A stretch of DNA of 64,000 nt from Alphaproteobacteria bacterium (GTDB lineage: Bacteria; Pseudomonadota; Alphaproteobacteria; Reyranellales; Reyranellaceae), in NCBI GenBank assembly GCA_017308235.1, contig JAFKFL010000024.1, forward strand, positions 59,122 to 123,121. Direction: 5' to 3'. A program made the translations under genes and the position numbers. Below, one piece after another: positions 48,215-56,565 of the stretch (the first letter of the stretch is position 1; every line of letters starts with the position of its first letter). The notes beneath the pieces were generated by a model, which worked only from the letters and a program-made list of their open reading frames with translations, was not told the DNA's origin and ran no database searches.

Positions 48215-49045
48215 TCATTTCTTGACGACCACGACTTCGAGATATTCGCCCGGCACAACCATCGTGCCGTCCGTGGCCCTGTTCAGGCGACTGATCAAAC
48301 TCCGCAGGTCGGCGACGAGTGCATCGCGCCGGCTGTCATCAAGTGATGACATCGCCTTCAACACCGGGCCGTAGTAGGTCCGGAACACATCGATGAAATG
48401 GTCGGCCGAGCGATAGCGGAACATGAAATCGCGGCGCTCGGCCGCGATCGACTTTGCTGCTCCCCCGAACAATTCAGCCAGGCGTTCGCGCGTACCCCAT
48501 AGGGCTGGCGACTTTACGCCAGCCGGCGGCAGCACATACTGGCCCATGACCTTGAACACCTGTCCGATGAAACCGGCCGGCGTCCAATTGGCCAAGCCGA
48601 TCTTGCCGCCGGAGCGGCACACACGCAGCATTTCGCTCGCCGCCTTCTCCTGGTTCGGCGTGAACATCACGCCGTAGCTCGACACCACGACGTCGAAGGT
48701 GGCGTCCGCGAAAGGCAGCGCCTCGGCATCGGCTTCCTGGAAATGAACCGTCAGGCCGTCTGCCGCCGCTCGCTTCTTGCCGTGCTCCAGCAGGGCCGGC
48801 ACGTAGTCGGTCGACGTCACATCGCACCAGCGCCGCGCGGCCGCCAGGGTCACGTTGCCGTTGCCGGCCGCCACATCAAGCACGCGCTGGCCGGCACGAA
48901 GATCGAGCGCTTCGCACAGCGTTTCACCGACGATCTGCAGGGTAGCGCCTACCAGCGCGTAGTTTCCCGAGGACCATACGCCCTGCTGGCGGGCCTTGAG
49001 GGCAGCAAGGTCGGGGGCTGAGTCGGCGACAGCAGTCATTGTCAT
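48215..49045 (-). CDS. Class I SAM-dependent methyltransferase
   Basis: 276 residues. Motif I VLDVAAGNGNVTLAAARR is near residue 55, then TDYVPALLE, and VVVSSYGVMFTPNQEKAASEMLRVCRSGG (about 115-150) gives the post-motif region of the UbiE-like group. The GGAGGG site is before MTMTAV. It is convergent with the SRPBCC gene and divergent from the AraC-TPR regulator across 71 bases, so that regulator is a possible controller. The substrate is unknown. Confidence 0.87.
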   Translation of the reverse strand: MTMTAVADSAPDLAALKARQQGVWSSGNYALVGATLQIVGETLCEALDLRAGQRVLDVAAGNGNVTLAAARRWCDVTSTDYVPALLEHGKKRAAADGLTVHFQEADAEALPFADATFDVVVSSYGVMFTPNQEKAASEMLRVCRSGGKIGLANWTPAGFIGQVFKVMGQYVLPPAGVKSPALWGTRERLAELFGGAAKSIAAERRDFMFRYRSADHFIDVFRTYYGPVLKAMSSLDDSRRDALVADLRSLISRLNRATDGTMVVPGEYLEVVVVKK

Positions 49046-49116
49046 GGCATCCCTCCATTTGACGCCGACGCTCTGGCCGGCTGCGGCATATTTGCCGAGC
49101 CTGATTTGTCGTCGCT

Positions 49117-50352
49117 ATGCAGCATCCGCCGAGTCGTGCAGAATCCGCATCGACCCATGACCTCGGTCACGAGGAGGCTGATGTGGGCGAACGATCGGAC
49201 AATCCATCGAGCGAGGGATGGCGCAGCCGCAGCGAGCTGCCGGAAGGGTTGTTTCGCGCCCTCGACTGGTTGAAGGGTCGGCTAGAAGGTCCTGTCCAGA
49301 TCGAAACGCTTGCGGATGTTGCCGGTGTCCGGCCACGCACACTCGAGTCACAGTTCAAGCTTTACCTTGGCACGACGCCGCTCGGCTGGGTTCGGCGGCT
49401 GCGTCTTGTCCGTGCAAGACAGCAGTTGCTGTCTGCCGATGCGACCACGAACGTGACCAACGTCGCCATGGCCACCGGCTTCACCCAGCTTGGCCGTTTC
49501 GCCACCTACTACCGGCAGCAGTTCGGTGAATTGCCATCGCGAACGCTGAGGACCGCCCGGATGGAAGACAAAGCTGCCAGCGATCTCGACGATGAGGCGC
49601 TGCGGCTGAGCTGGCGGGCGATGACATCTGCCTACAGCGTCGGACCGGCCGCCTGTGGCGCCGCCATGGCCGATGTCGAACGAGCCCGGGAGCTTGCGCC
49701 GCAGCTTGCCTTGCCGAAGGCCATCGCCGCCTGGTGCCTGAGCCAGGGTGCTGCCCACAATTTCAGCCGCACACCGCAGCTCGATCGTGCAGAGGCCGCC
49801 AAGCTCGCCGAGGAGACCAGGAAACTGGCTCCGTACGATGCCCTTGCGCTCAGTCTTTGTGCCGGAGCCTTGACGCTGACGCGGCGCCTAGCCGATGCCG
49901 ACCGCCTGATCGAGCGGTCACTGGCGATCGATCCCTGGTCCCCCTGGGGCTGGGTGCGGCGAGGCTGGCTTTCGGCCTATGCCGGCGACGATGACGGCGC
50001 CTTACGCGAGCTGAAGATCACGCTGCGGCTGATGCCCTTCGAACCTGTCCGTCACCTGATCTTCATCGGCATCGGCTGTGTCCATTTCAACGCCGGACGT
50101 TATGAGCGTGCCGCTGATTGGATTCGCGATGGCACGGCCGCTGTGCCCGACTCATTTTGGGCCGACCGGGTGGGCGTCGCGGCCACTGCCCTAGCGGGCG
50201 CCCGAACGGAGGCGCGGCGCGCGGCGCGTCGGCTCTTGCACAGGGACGAAAATCTGACGGTTGAGATTGCCCAGCGGGCCTGGCCGTTTCCGCCGTCCTT
50301 TATGCGCCGTCTCGGCCACGGCCTTCTTCTCGCCGGCGTCCCCAAGAGCTAA
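49117..50352 (+). CDS. AraC-family DNA-binding domain fused to a TPR-like sensor
   Basis: 411 residues. The N-terminal half holds two helix-turn-helix units (VQIETLADVAGVRPRTLESQF and TTNVTNVAMATGFTQLGRFATYYRQQFG, about residues 60-140), the AraC type. The remaining 270 residues are alpha-helical with TPR-like repeats (ELAPQLALPKAIAAWCLSQ, IDPWSPWGWVRRGWLSAYAGDDDGALRELKITLRLMP), so the effector-binding half is not the usual cupin arm. The order DNA-binding then repeat domain is unusual for AraC proteins. It is divergent from the methyltransferase gene. No ribosome-binding site is clear at the first ATG. Confidence 0.85.
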   Translation: MQHPPSRAESASTHDLGHEEADVGERSDNPSSEGWRSRSELPEGLFRALDWLKGRLEGPVQIETLADVAGVRPRTLESQFKLYLGTTPLGWVRRLRLVRARQQLLSADATTNVTNVAMATGFTQLGRFATYYRQQFGELPSRTLRTARMEDKAASDLDDEALRLSWRAMTSAYSVGPAACGAAMADVERARELAPQLALPKAIAAWCLSQGAAHNFSRTPQLDRAEAAKLAEETRKLAPYDALALSLCAGALTLTRRLADADRLIERSLAIDPWSPWGWVRRGWLSAYAGDDDGALRELKITLRLMPFEPVRHLIFIGIGCVHFNAGRYERAADWIRDGTAAVPDSFWADRVGVAATALAGARTEARRAARRLLHRDENLTVEIAQRAWPFPPSFMRRLGHGLLLAGVPKS

Positions 50353-50373
50353 GGACGCCGCTACCGCAGGGGC

Positions 50374-51309
50374 CTAACGTGCTGCCGCCGAGCGCGCCTC
50401 AGCCTTGCGCGAGGATTCGGCGGCCGCCTCGACCACCATGTTCTTCATCGCCTTCTGCAGCTTGTCGAAGGCGCGCACCTCGATCTGGCGCACACGTTCG
50501 CGGCTGATGCCGTATTTGGCCGACAGGTCCTCGAGCGTCTGCGGCTCGTCGATCAGGCGGCGCTCGACGATGATGTGCCGCTCGCGGTCGGTAAGCTGCT
50601 TCAGCGCCGCGGCCAACATCCGCTGCCGCTGGCCGAGCTCCTGGCTGTCGGCGAGGCGGGCCTCCTGGTTGGGCGATTCGTCGACCAACCAGTCCTGCCA
50701 CTCCATGTCGCCCTCGGTCTTGACCGAGGCATTGAGCGAGCTGTCGGGCGCGGCGAGACGGCGGTTCATGTTCACCACCTCCTCCTCGGGCACTCCGAGG
50801 CGGGTGGCGATCTTCTTCACCTGCTCGGGCGAGAGATCACCCTCCTCGATCGCCTGCATCTGGCCCTTGAGCTTGCGCAGGTTGAAGAACAGCTTCTTTT
50901 GCGCCGCGGTGGTGCCCATCTTCACCAGCGACCAGCTGTGCAGGATGTATTCCTGGATCGAAGCGCGGATCCACCACATGGCATAGGTGGCCAGACGGAA
51001 GCCGCGATCCGGGTCGAACCGCTTCACCGCCTGCATCATGCCGACATTGCCCTCGGAAATGAGCTCGGCCACCGGCAGGCCGTAGCCGCGATAGCCCATG
51101 GCGATTTTGGCCACGAGACGCAGATGGCTTGTCACCAGCTTGTGCGCCGCCTGGGAATCGCCGTGCTCCCGCCAGCGCTTGGCGAGCATGAATTCCTCCT
51201 GCGGCTCCAGCAGCGGGAACTTGCGGATCTCCTGGAGATAGCGGCTGAGATTGCCCTCCGGCGATAGGGACGACGGTAGGGCAGGAAGGTTGGCGGACAC
51301 AGCACTCAT
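50374..51309 (-). CDS. rpoH: RNA polymerase heat-shock sigma factor sigma-32
   Basis: 311 residues. The start at 51309 follows a GGGGGAG site; an ORF extension upstream has no support. Region 2 is AKIAMGYRGYGLPVAELISEGNVGMMQAVKRFDP and WWIRASIQEYILHSWSLVK; the RpoH box QKKLFFNLR is at residues 137-145, the mark of sigma-32. The C-terminal region 4 is LEDLSAKYGISRERVRQIEVRAFDKLQKAM. RpoH directs the heat-shock regulon. It follows rluD, as in other alphaproteobacteria, with a structured 124-base gap in between. Confidence 0.97.
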   Translation of the reverse strand: MSAVSANLPALPSSLSPEGNLSRYLQEIRKFPLLEPQEEFMLAKRWREHGDSQAAHKLVTSHLRLVAKIAMGYRGYGLPVAELISEGNVGMMQAVKRFDPDRGFRLATYAMWWIRASIQEYILHSWSLVKMGTTAAQKKLFFNLRKLKGQMQAIEEGDLSPEQVKKIATRLGVPEEEVVNMNRRLAAPDSSLNASVKTEGDMEWQDWLVDESPNQEARLADSQELGQRQRMLAAALKQLTDRERHIIVERRLIDEPQTLEDLSAKYGISRERVRQIEVRAFDKLQKAMKNMVVEAAAESSRKAEARSAAAR

Positions 51310-51359
51310 TGGGGACTCCCCCTCTCCGTGTAAACGGGCGTTTAGCACTCTCGCCCGTC

Positions 51360-51397
51360 GACTGCTAATACCCGACTGTATTAGTCGGAAAGCAGTC
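51360..51397 (-). promoter_or_regulatory. Nested palindrome in the rpoH upstream region
   Basis: On the minus strand: outer arms GACTGCT and AGCAGTC, inner arms CCGACT and AGTCGG with loop AATAC. It lies 51-88 bases ahead of the start. A weak promoter (TTGACC at 51404-51399 with TAATAC 15 bases on) overlaps it, so it may be an operator; if transcribed from further upstream it would be a leader hairpin. Confidence 0.5.
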
Positions 51398-51433
51398 CGG
51401 TCAATTGAAAAATCCTACTAATCCCCTCAAGAA

Positions 51434-52423
51434 TTATGAGGATAAGTTAACGCTGTTCAGGTCCGCGAGGAGCTTCCGCATATCGTTTGGCAATTCTGTG
51501 GCGAAGGTCATGTCCCGCCCAGTTGTGGGATGGCGGAACTCCAACACGGCGGCATGCAGGGCTTGTCGTCCAAAACTCTTCAACGACGCCGGGATGTTGG
51601 CGTTCCGAGGACTGGTGCGTGCGCGACCATAAAGCGGATCACCCACGATAGGGCAGCCGATATGGGCCAGATGGACACGTACCTGATGGGTCCGCCCGGT
51701 ATGGAGCTTTGCCCCGACGAGGCCAGCAAAGGGCCTGAGGGCCGATCCAAAGCTTCGCTCCAACCAATATTCGGTCAGGGCATGTTTGCCGCCTGTCCGA
51801 CGCACCGCCATGCGCTTGCGATCGACAGGATGGCGTCCAAGGGCGGCATCGATCGTGCCCCTCGGTGGTCTGGGCGCCCCCCAGACGATGGCCTGGTAGG
51901 CCCGCGTCAGGTCATGGGCGGCAAAAAGCTTCGAGAGGGCATGATGGGTGGCATCGTTCTTGGCCACCACCATGACGCCTGACGTATCCTTGTCGAGGCG
52001 ATGGACGATCCCGGGACGTCGCACGCCGCCGATCCCCGACAAGCTCTCGCCGCAATGCGCCAGCAATGCATTGACCAGCGTATGGTCAGGATTGCCCGGC
52101 GCCGGATGGACCACCAGACCGGCTGGCTTGTTCAGCACCAAGAGATCGGTGTCCTCATGGAGGATGTCGAGGTCAAGCGCCTGAGCCTGCGGCTCGGCCG
52201 GCTCGGGCTCGGGGATATCGATCACGAACCGTTCGCCCGTTTTGACCTTGCGGGACGGCTCTTCTATCGTCCCGCCCCCCGCCAGCGCCACGCGGCGGTC
52301 TTCGATCAACGCCTTCACGCGGCTGCGCGTGAGGGCCGGCAGGGCAGCCGCCAATGCGCGGTCCAGCCGCTCGCCGGCCGCGCGCGCGTCGACGGTCACG
52401 ATGTGGCGACGGGCTTCGGTCAT
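51434..52423 (-). CDS. rluD: 23S rRNA pseudouridine synthase RluD
   Basis: 329 residues. RluD makes pseudouridines 1911, 1915 and 1917 in helix 69 of 23S rRNA. The N-terminal S4 domain includes RLDRALAAALPALTRSRVKALIEDRRV; the catalytic Asp lies in HRLDKDTSGVMVVAK (about residue 145) and the conserved GRTHQVRVHLAHIGCPIVGDPLYG follows. The start is the ATG at 52423. It is the upstream neighbour of rpoH, and is divergent from the small membrane protein gene with only nine bases between the two starts. Confidence 0.96.
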   Translation of the reverse strand: MTEARRHIVTVDARAAGERLDRALAAALPALTRSRVKALIEDRRVALAGGGTIEEPSRKVKTGERFVIDIPEPEPAEPQAQALDLDILHEDTDLLVLNKPAGLVVHPAPGNPDHTLVNALLAHCGESLSGIGGVRRPGIVHRLDKDTSGVMVVAKNDATHHALSKLFAAHDLTRAYQAIVWGAPRPPRGTIDAALGRHPVDRKRMAVRRTGGKHALTEYWLERSFGSALRPFAGLVGAKLHTGRTHQVRVHLAHIGCPIVGDPLYGRARTSPRNANIPASLKSFGRQALHAAVLEFRHPTTGRDMTFATELPNDMRKLLADLNSVNLSS

Positions 52424-52432
52424 GGAGATCTC

Positions 52433-52780
52433 TTGTCGCCCCCTGCTTCGGCCCGTTCGTCCCAGGCCTACGCCCCGCTCTGGCTGAAGGTGCTGGTGGT
52501 TGTGATGGGCCTGCTGATCGTCGCGGGCTTCATCGTGATCGCGGCCGAAATCGCCCGACGCATGTCTACCGCCAACACCGTACGTTCGCCAGCGGGCGCC
52601 ACCTTCACCCAGCGCATCGCCCTGCCCTCGGGCGCACAGATCCTGTCGATGAATGCGGTCGGCGACCGGCTGGTCGTGCATGTCGAGGACCCGGACGGTC
52701 TTTCGACCGCCTATGTCGTCGATCCACGTACCGGCGCGCTGCTCGGCACCATTTCCTTCCCGCCCGGCCCGGCGCGCTGA
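52433..52780 (+). CDS. Small single-pass membrane protein of unknown function
   Basis: 115 residues if it starts at the TTG at 52433, which has GGAG five bases upstream; an internal ATG at 52507 is the alternative. The protein has one N-terminal helix (LWLKVLVVVMGLLIVAGFIVIAAEIA) and a soluble beta-rich part that holds QILSMNAVGDRLVVHVED and VVDPRTGALLGTISF, facing the periplasm by the positive-inside rule. A TTG start fits its tight packing against rluD. It is followed by a VOC-family gene two bases after its stop. The function is unknown; similar small proteins next to rluD are common in the class (from memory). Confidence 0.7.
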   Translation: MSPPASARSSQAYAPLWLKVLVVVMGLLIVAGFIVIAAEIARRMSTANTVRSPAGATFTQRIALPSGAQILSMNAVGDRLVVHVEDPDGLSTAYVVDPRTGALLGTISFPPGPAR

Positions 52781-52782
52781 CG

Positions 52783-53172
52783 ATGCTCGACCACCTGTCG
52801 ATCACCACGACCGACCTCGACCGCGCGCAGACCTTCTACGACGCGGTGCTGGGTGCACTCGGATATCCGCGCGTCAATCGCCGTCCGCATGCCATCGGCT
52901 ACGGCGAGCGCGACCGGCGGCCCGACGCTCCCGCCTACATCTCGGTCTATCTCTGCACGGGGCAGCTCTTGCCCGACAACCGGCACTGGGCGTTCCGTGC
53001 GCCAAGCCGCGCCGCCGTCCGTGCCTTCCACACCGCCGCGCTGGCCCATGGCGGCACCGACGACGGATCACCTGGTCTCCGCCCCAGATATCACCCCGAT
53101 TATTACGCAGCGTTCGTGCGCGACCCGGACGGCAACCGGATCGAGGCCGTCACGCATCAGCGCGAGGATTGA
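52783..53172 (+). CDS. VOC-family (glyoxalase/bleomycin-resistance) protein
   Basis: 129 residues with a paired beta-alpha-beta-beta-beta fold: MLDHLSITTTDLDRAQTFYDAVL is the family start (His4 as a likely metal ligand), and YYAAFVRDPDGNRIEAVTH has the conserved final Glu ligand. It begins two bases after the preceding stop and has no clear ribosome-binding site of its own, which suggests coupling. The family includes glyoxalase I, dioxygenases and drug-binding proteins; this one cannot be assigned. Confidence 0.83.
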   Translation: MLDHLSITTTDLDRAQTFYDAVLGALGYPRVNRRPHAIGYGERDRRPDAPAYISVYLCTGQLLPDNRHWAFRAPSRAAVRAFHTAALAHGGTDDGSPGLRPRYHPDYYAAFVRDPDGNRIEAVTHQRED

Positions 53173-53174
53173 AG

Positions 53175-54215
53175 ATGAACTTTCGTAGCGACAACGAGGC
53201 AGGCGCCCACCCGGCGATCATCGAGGCAGTGGGACGCGCCTTCACCTCGGGTAACGTCTTCTCATATGGCGACGACGAATGGACCCAGAAGGTCGAGCGG
53301 CGGCTGCGCGACATCTTCGAGAAACCGGACCTCAGCGCCTATCCGGTCGCAACGGGCACTGCCGCCAACGTGCTCGCCCTTGCCTGCTGTACGCCGCCCT
53401 GGGGCGCGATCTTTTGCCACCCGGCCTCGCACATTGCCGTCGACGAGGCGAACGCCCCGCAGTTCTACACGTCGGGGGCGACCCTCGTTCACGTCAGCGG
53501 GACCGCCGGCAAGATCGATTCGCGTAGGCTCGCCTCGGCTCTTGCCGAGCCGGTCTACGGCGTCGTGCACCACCCGCAGCCGGCATCTGTCAGCATGACC
53601 CAGGCGACGGAATGCGGCACGGTCTACGCGCCGGAGGAGATCGCCGCGATCTCGACCTCGGTGCACCGCCATGGGCTCAAGTTGCATATGGATGGGGCCC
53701 GCTTCGCCAATGCGCTTTCCTTCGTCGGATGCATGCCCGCGGAGCTCACCTGGAAGGCTGGCGTCGATGTGCTGAGCCTCGGCGCCACCAAGAATGGCGC
53801 CATGGGCGCGGAGGTGGTGGTCTTCTTCGACACAGCCCTTGCCCGCGAGTTCGAGTTTCGCCGCAAACGCGGCGGGCACCTCTTCTCCAAGATGCGACTT
53901 CTGTCTTCGCAACTCGACGCTTATTTCGCCGACGGACTGTGGCTGTCCAACGCCCGCCACGCGAATGCAATGGCACGCCGTCTGGTCGCCGGCCTTACGC
54001 CGCTCAAGGGCACATCGCTCCTCTATCCGGTCGAGGCCAATGAAATATTCGTCGTCCTGCCGGTGCAAATGCACGACGCCTTGCAGGAAGCGGGCGTCCA
54101 GTACCATCCATGGCCCTCCGACCGGCCAGGCGAACGGGCGTTCCGTCTGGTCACTGCGTTCGATACCGACGTGACGCAAGTCGACCAATTCCTGGCCATT
54201 GCCAAAGCCGCCTAG
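53175..54215 (+). CDS. Threonine aldolase-like PLP enzyme (beta-eliminating lyase)
   Basis: 346 residues. It would cleave L-threonine or allo-threonine to glycine and acetaldehyde. MNFRSDNEAGAHPAIIEAV is the family N-terminus, HMDGARFANAL has the PLP-contacting Asp and Arg, and the Schiff-base Lys is Lys206 in SLGATKNGAMGAE. The ATG at 53175 comes two bases after the VOC stop, so the two genes are coupled. A small overlap of function with serine and glycine supply is possible but the gene is far from serC-serA. Confidence 0.9.
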   Translation: MNFRSDNEAGAHPAIIEAVGRAFTSGNVFSYGDDEWTQKVERRLRDIFEKPDLSAYPVATGTAANVLALACCTPPWGAIFCHPASHIAVDEANAPQFYTSGATLVHVSGTAGKIDSRRLASALAEPVYGVVHHPQPASVSMTQATECGTVYAPEEIAAISTSVHRHGLKLHMDGARFANALSFVGCMPAELTWKAGVDVLSLGATKNGAMGAEVVVFFDTALAREFEFRRKRGGHLFSKMRLLSSQLDAYFADGLWLSNARHANAMARRLVAGLTPLKGTSLLYPVEANEIFVVLPVQMHDALQEAGVQYHPWPSDRPGERAFRLVTAFDTDVTQVDQFLAIAKAA

Positions 54216-54234
54216 TCGCCACAGGGTTCTCGAC

Positions 54235-56556
54235 ATGACTCATCAGCGTACGCTTACCGCCGCCCATTGGGGTGTTTACGAGGTCGAGTACGACACGCAG
54301 GGCAAAGCCGCGCGGCTGCATCCCTTCTCCAAAGACCCCGACCCTTCGCCCATCGGCCTGCACATGCTCTCCGACGAGGTCGCACGCCTGCGCGTGCGCC
54401 GTCCCGCGATCCGCAAGAGCTGGCTGCAGCATGGACCCGGCGCGGCTTCGACCAAGCGCGGCCAGGAGCCGTTCGTGGAAGTGCCCTGGGACGAGGCGCT
54501 GGACCTCGTCGCGAATGAGCTCAAGCGCGTGAAGGAAACCTATGGCAACCGCTCGATCTTCGGCGGCTCCTACGGCTGGTCGAGTGCTGGCCGCTTCCAT
54601 CACGCGCAGAGCCAGGTGAAGCGCTTCCTGAACTGCTACGGCGGCTTCGTACGCCACCAGGATTCCTACAGCCTGGGCGCCGCGCGCGTGCTGATGCCCC
54701 ATATCGTGGCGACGATGGAAGAGCTGCAGGCCATGCATACCGGCTGGGACGTGCTGGCCGAACATTGCAAGCTTTTCGTGACCTTCGGCGGCGTGCCGCG
54801 CAAGAATGCGCAGATCAATGCCGGTGGCGCCACATTGCATCATGTGAAGCGCGGACTCTATGCGATGCGCGACAAAGGCGTGCGCTTCGTCAACGTGACG
54901 CCGACCGGCGACGACATCGATACCGGCGGCGGCGTGGAATGGCTTGCGATACGGCCCAATACCGACGTAGCCATGATGCTGGCGCTTTGTTACGTGCTCT
55001 ACACCGAGAAGCTCCACGACCGGGCCTTCCTCGATCGCTGTACGGTGGGCTTCGACAAGTTCGTGCCCTATCTCACCGGCGAGAGCGACGGCCTGCCGAA
55101 GACTCCCGAATGGGCGGAGAAGATCTGCGGCATTCCGGCAACGCGCATCCAGATCCTCGCGCGCGAAATGGCCGCGACCCGCACCAAGGTCAGCATCGGC
55201 TGGTCACTGCAACGCAGCCACCATGGCGAGCAGCCCTTCTGGGCGCTGGTGACGCTTGCCTGCATGCTGGGCCAGATCGGCCTGCCGGGCGGCGGCTTCG
55301 GTGTGGGCTATGGACCGGTGAACCTGATGGGAAGTCCCCATCCCAAATATTCCGGACCAACGTTGCCGCAGGGCACCAATCAGGTGAAGGAATTCATCCC
55401 GGTCGCGCGCTTCACCGACATGCTGCTGCATCCGGGCCAGACCTTCGACTACAACGGCGGCCGGCACACCTATCCCGACATCCATCTGGTCTACTGGGCG
55501 GGCGGCAACCCCTTCCACCATCATCAGGATCTGAACCGCCTGCGCGAGGCCTGGCGCAAACCCGACACGATCATCTTCCACGAGCAGTTCTGGACGCCGG
55601 CTGCCAAGATGGCGGACATCGTGCTGCCGGCGACGACCAGCCTCGAGCGGGACGATATCGGCTATGGCAGCCGCGAGCCTTACGTTATCGCCATGAAAAA
55701 GGCGCGCGAACCGATCGGCGAAGCGCGCGACGACTACGAGATCTTCCAGGCGCTGGCCAAAAGACTGGGTGTTGACGCGGTGCATTCCGAAGGCCGCTCC
55801 TCCAGCCGCACGTGGCTGGAACACCTCTACGAGGAATCGAGGGCGAAATCAGCGAAGGCAGGAGTCTCCTTGGCGCCCTTCGGGCAATTCTGGAAGGACG
55901 GCCTTGCGGAAGCCAAAGGCGAACTACGCGACTCTGTCATGCTGGCGGCCTTCCGCAACGATCCGCTGAAGCACCCGCTCAAGACGCCTTCGGGTCGCAT
56001 CGAAATCTATTCCGAGACGATCGCGTCGTTCGCCCTCGACGACTGCCCGCCGCACGCGGCATGGCTGGAGCCAATCGAATGGCTGGGCGCGCGAACGGCC
56101 GAACGCTATCCACTGCACATGCTGTCGGACCAACCGGCCGACAAGTTGCACAGCCAGCTCGATCATAGCCCGCATGCCCATTCGACAAAGATCAAGGGTC
56201 GGCAACCAATCACGATCCATCCCGAGGATGCGGCCGCCCGCGGCATCGTCGACGGCGACCTCTTGCGCGTGTTCAATGACCGCGGGGCCTGCCTTGCCGG
56301 CGCGCGGCTCAGCAACCGCATTCGGCGCGGTGTCGTACAGCTTTCGACCGGCGCCTGGTTCGATCCGGCAGATGCGGGCTCCAACCGGCCACTCGAGAAG
56401 CACGGCAACCCGAACGCCCTTACCCTCGATATCGGCGCCTCGAAGCTCAGCCAGGGCTGCATCGCCCAGACCTGCCTGGTCGAGATCGAACGCTTCGACG
56501 GCCCCGCCCCGCCCGTGACGGCACACCAGCTGCCGGTTTTCGAGCGGCAGAGCTGA
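54235..56556 (+). CDS. Molybdopterin oxidoreductase, BisC/TorZ-like (biotin sulfoxide or TMAO reductase type)
   Basis: 773 residues, beginning at the ATG at 54235. It is a DMSO-reductase-family enzyme without an N-terminal 4Fe-4S Cys motif or twin-arginine signal, so it is cytoplasmic like BisC. FGGSYGWSSAGRFHHAQSQV is the group's signature near residue 110. The molybdenum ligand would be the Ser in HQDSYSLGAARV, as in DMSO reductase. YWAGGNPFHHHQDLN and ERDDIGYGSREPY follow. It runs straight into a guanine deaminase gene with nine bases between, suggesting a shared operon; the function of such a pair is not established. A purine or N-oxide or S-oxide substrate is possible. Confidence 0.9.
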   Translation: MTHQRTLTAAHWGVYEVEYDTQGKAARLHPFSKDPDPSPIGLHMLSDEVARLRVRRPAIRKSWLQHGPGAASTKRGQEPFVEVPWDEALDLVANELKRVKETYGNRSIFGGSYGWSSAGRFHHAQSQVKRFLNCYGGFVRHQDSYSLGAARVLMPHIVATMEELQAMHTGWDVLAEHCKLFVTFGGVPRKNAQINAGGATLHHVKRGLYAMRDKGVRFVNVTPTGDDIDTGGGVEWLAIRPNTDVAMMLALCYVLYTEKLHDRAFLDRCTVGFDKFVPYLTGESDGLPKTPEWAEKICGIPATRIQILAREMAATRTKVSIGWSLQRSHHGEQPFWALVTLACMLGQIGLPGGGFGVGYGPVNLMGSPHPKYSGPTLPQGTNQVKEFIPVARFTDMLLHPGQTFDYNGGRHTYPDIHLVYWAGGNPFHHHQDLNRLREAWRKPDTIIFHEQFWTPAAKMADIVLPATTSLERDDIGYGSREPYVIAMKKAREPIGEARDDYEIFQALAKRLGVDAVHSEGRSSSRTWLEHLYEESRAKSAKAGVSLAPFGQFWKDGLAEAKGELRDSVMLAAFRNDPLKHPLKTPSGRIEIYSETIASFALDDCPPHAAWLEPIEWLGARTAERYPLHMLSDQPADKLHSQLDHSPHAHSTKIKGRQPITIHPEDAAARGIVDGDLLRVFNDRGACLAGARLSNRIRRGVVQLSTGAWFDPADAGSNRPLEKHGNPNALTLDIGASKLSQGCIAQTCLVEIERFDGPAPPVTAHQLPVFERQS

Positions 56557-56565
56557 CGGCGAACA

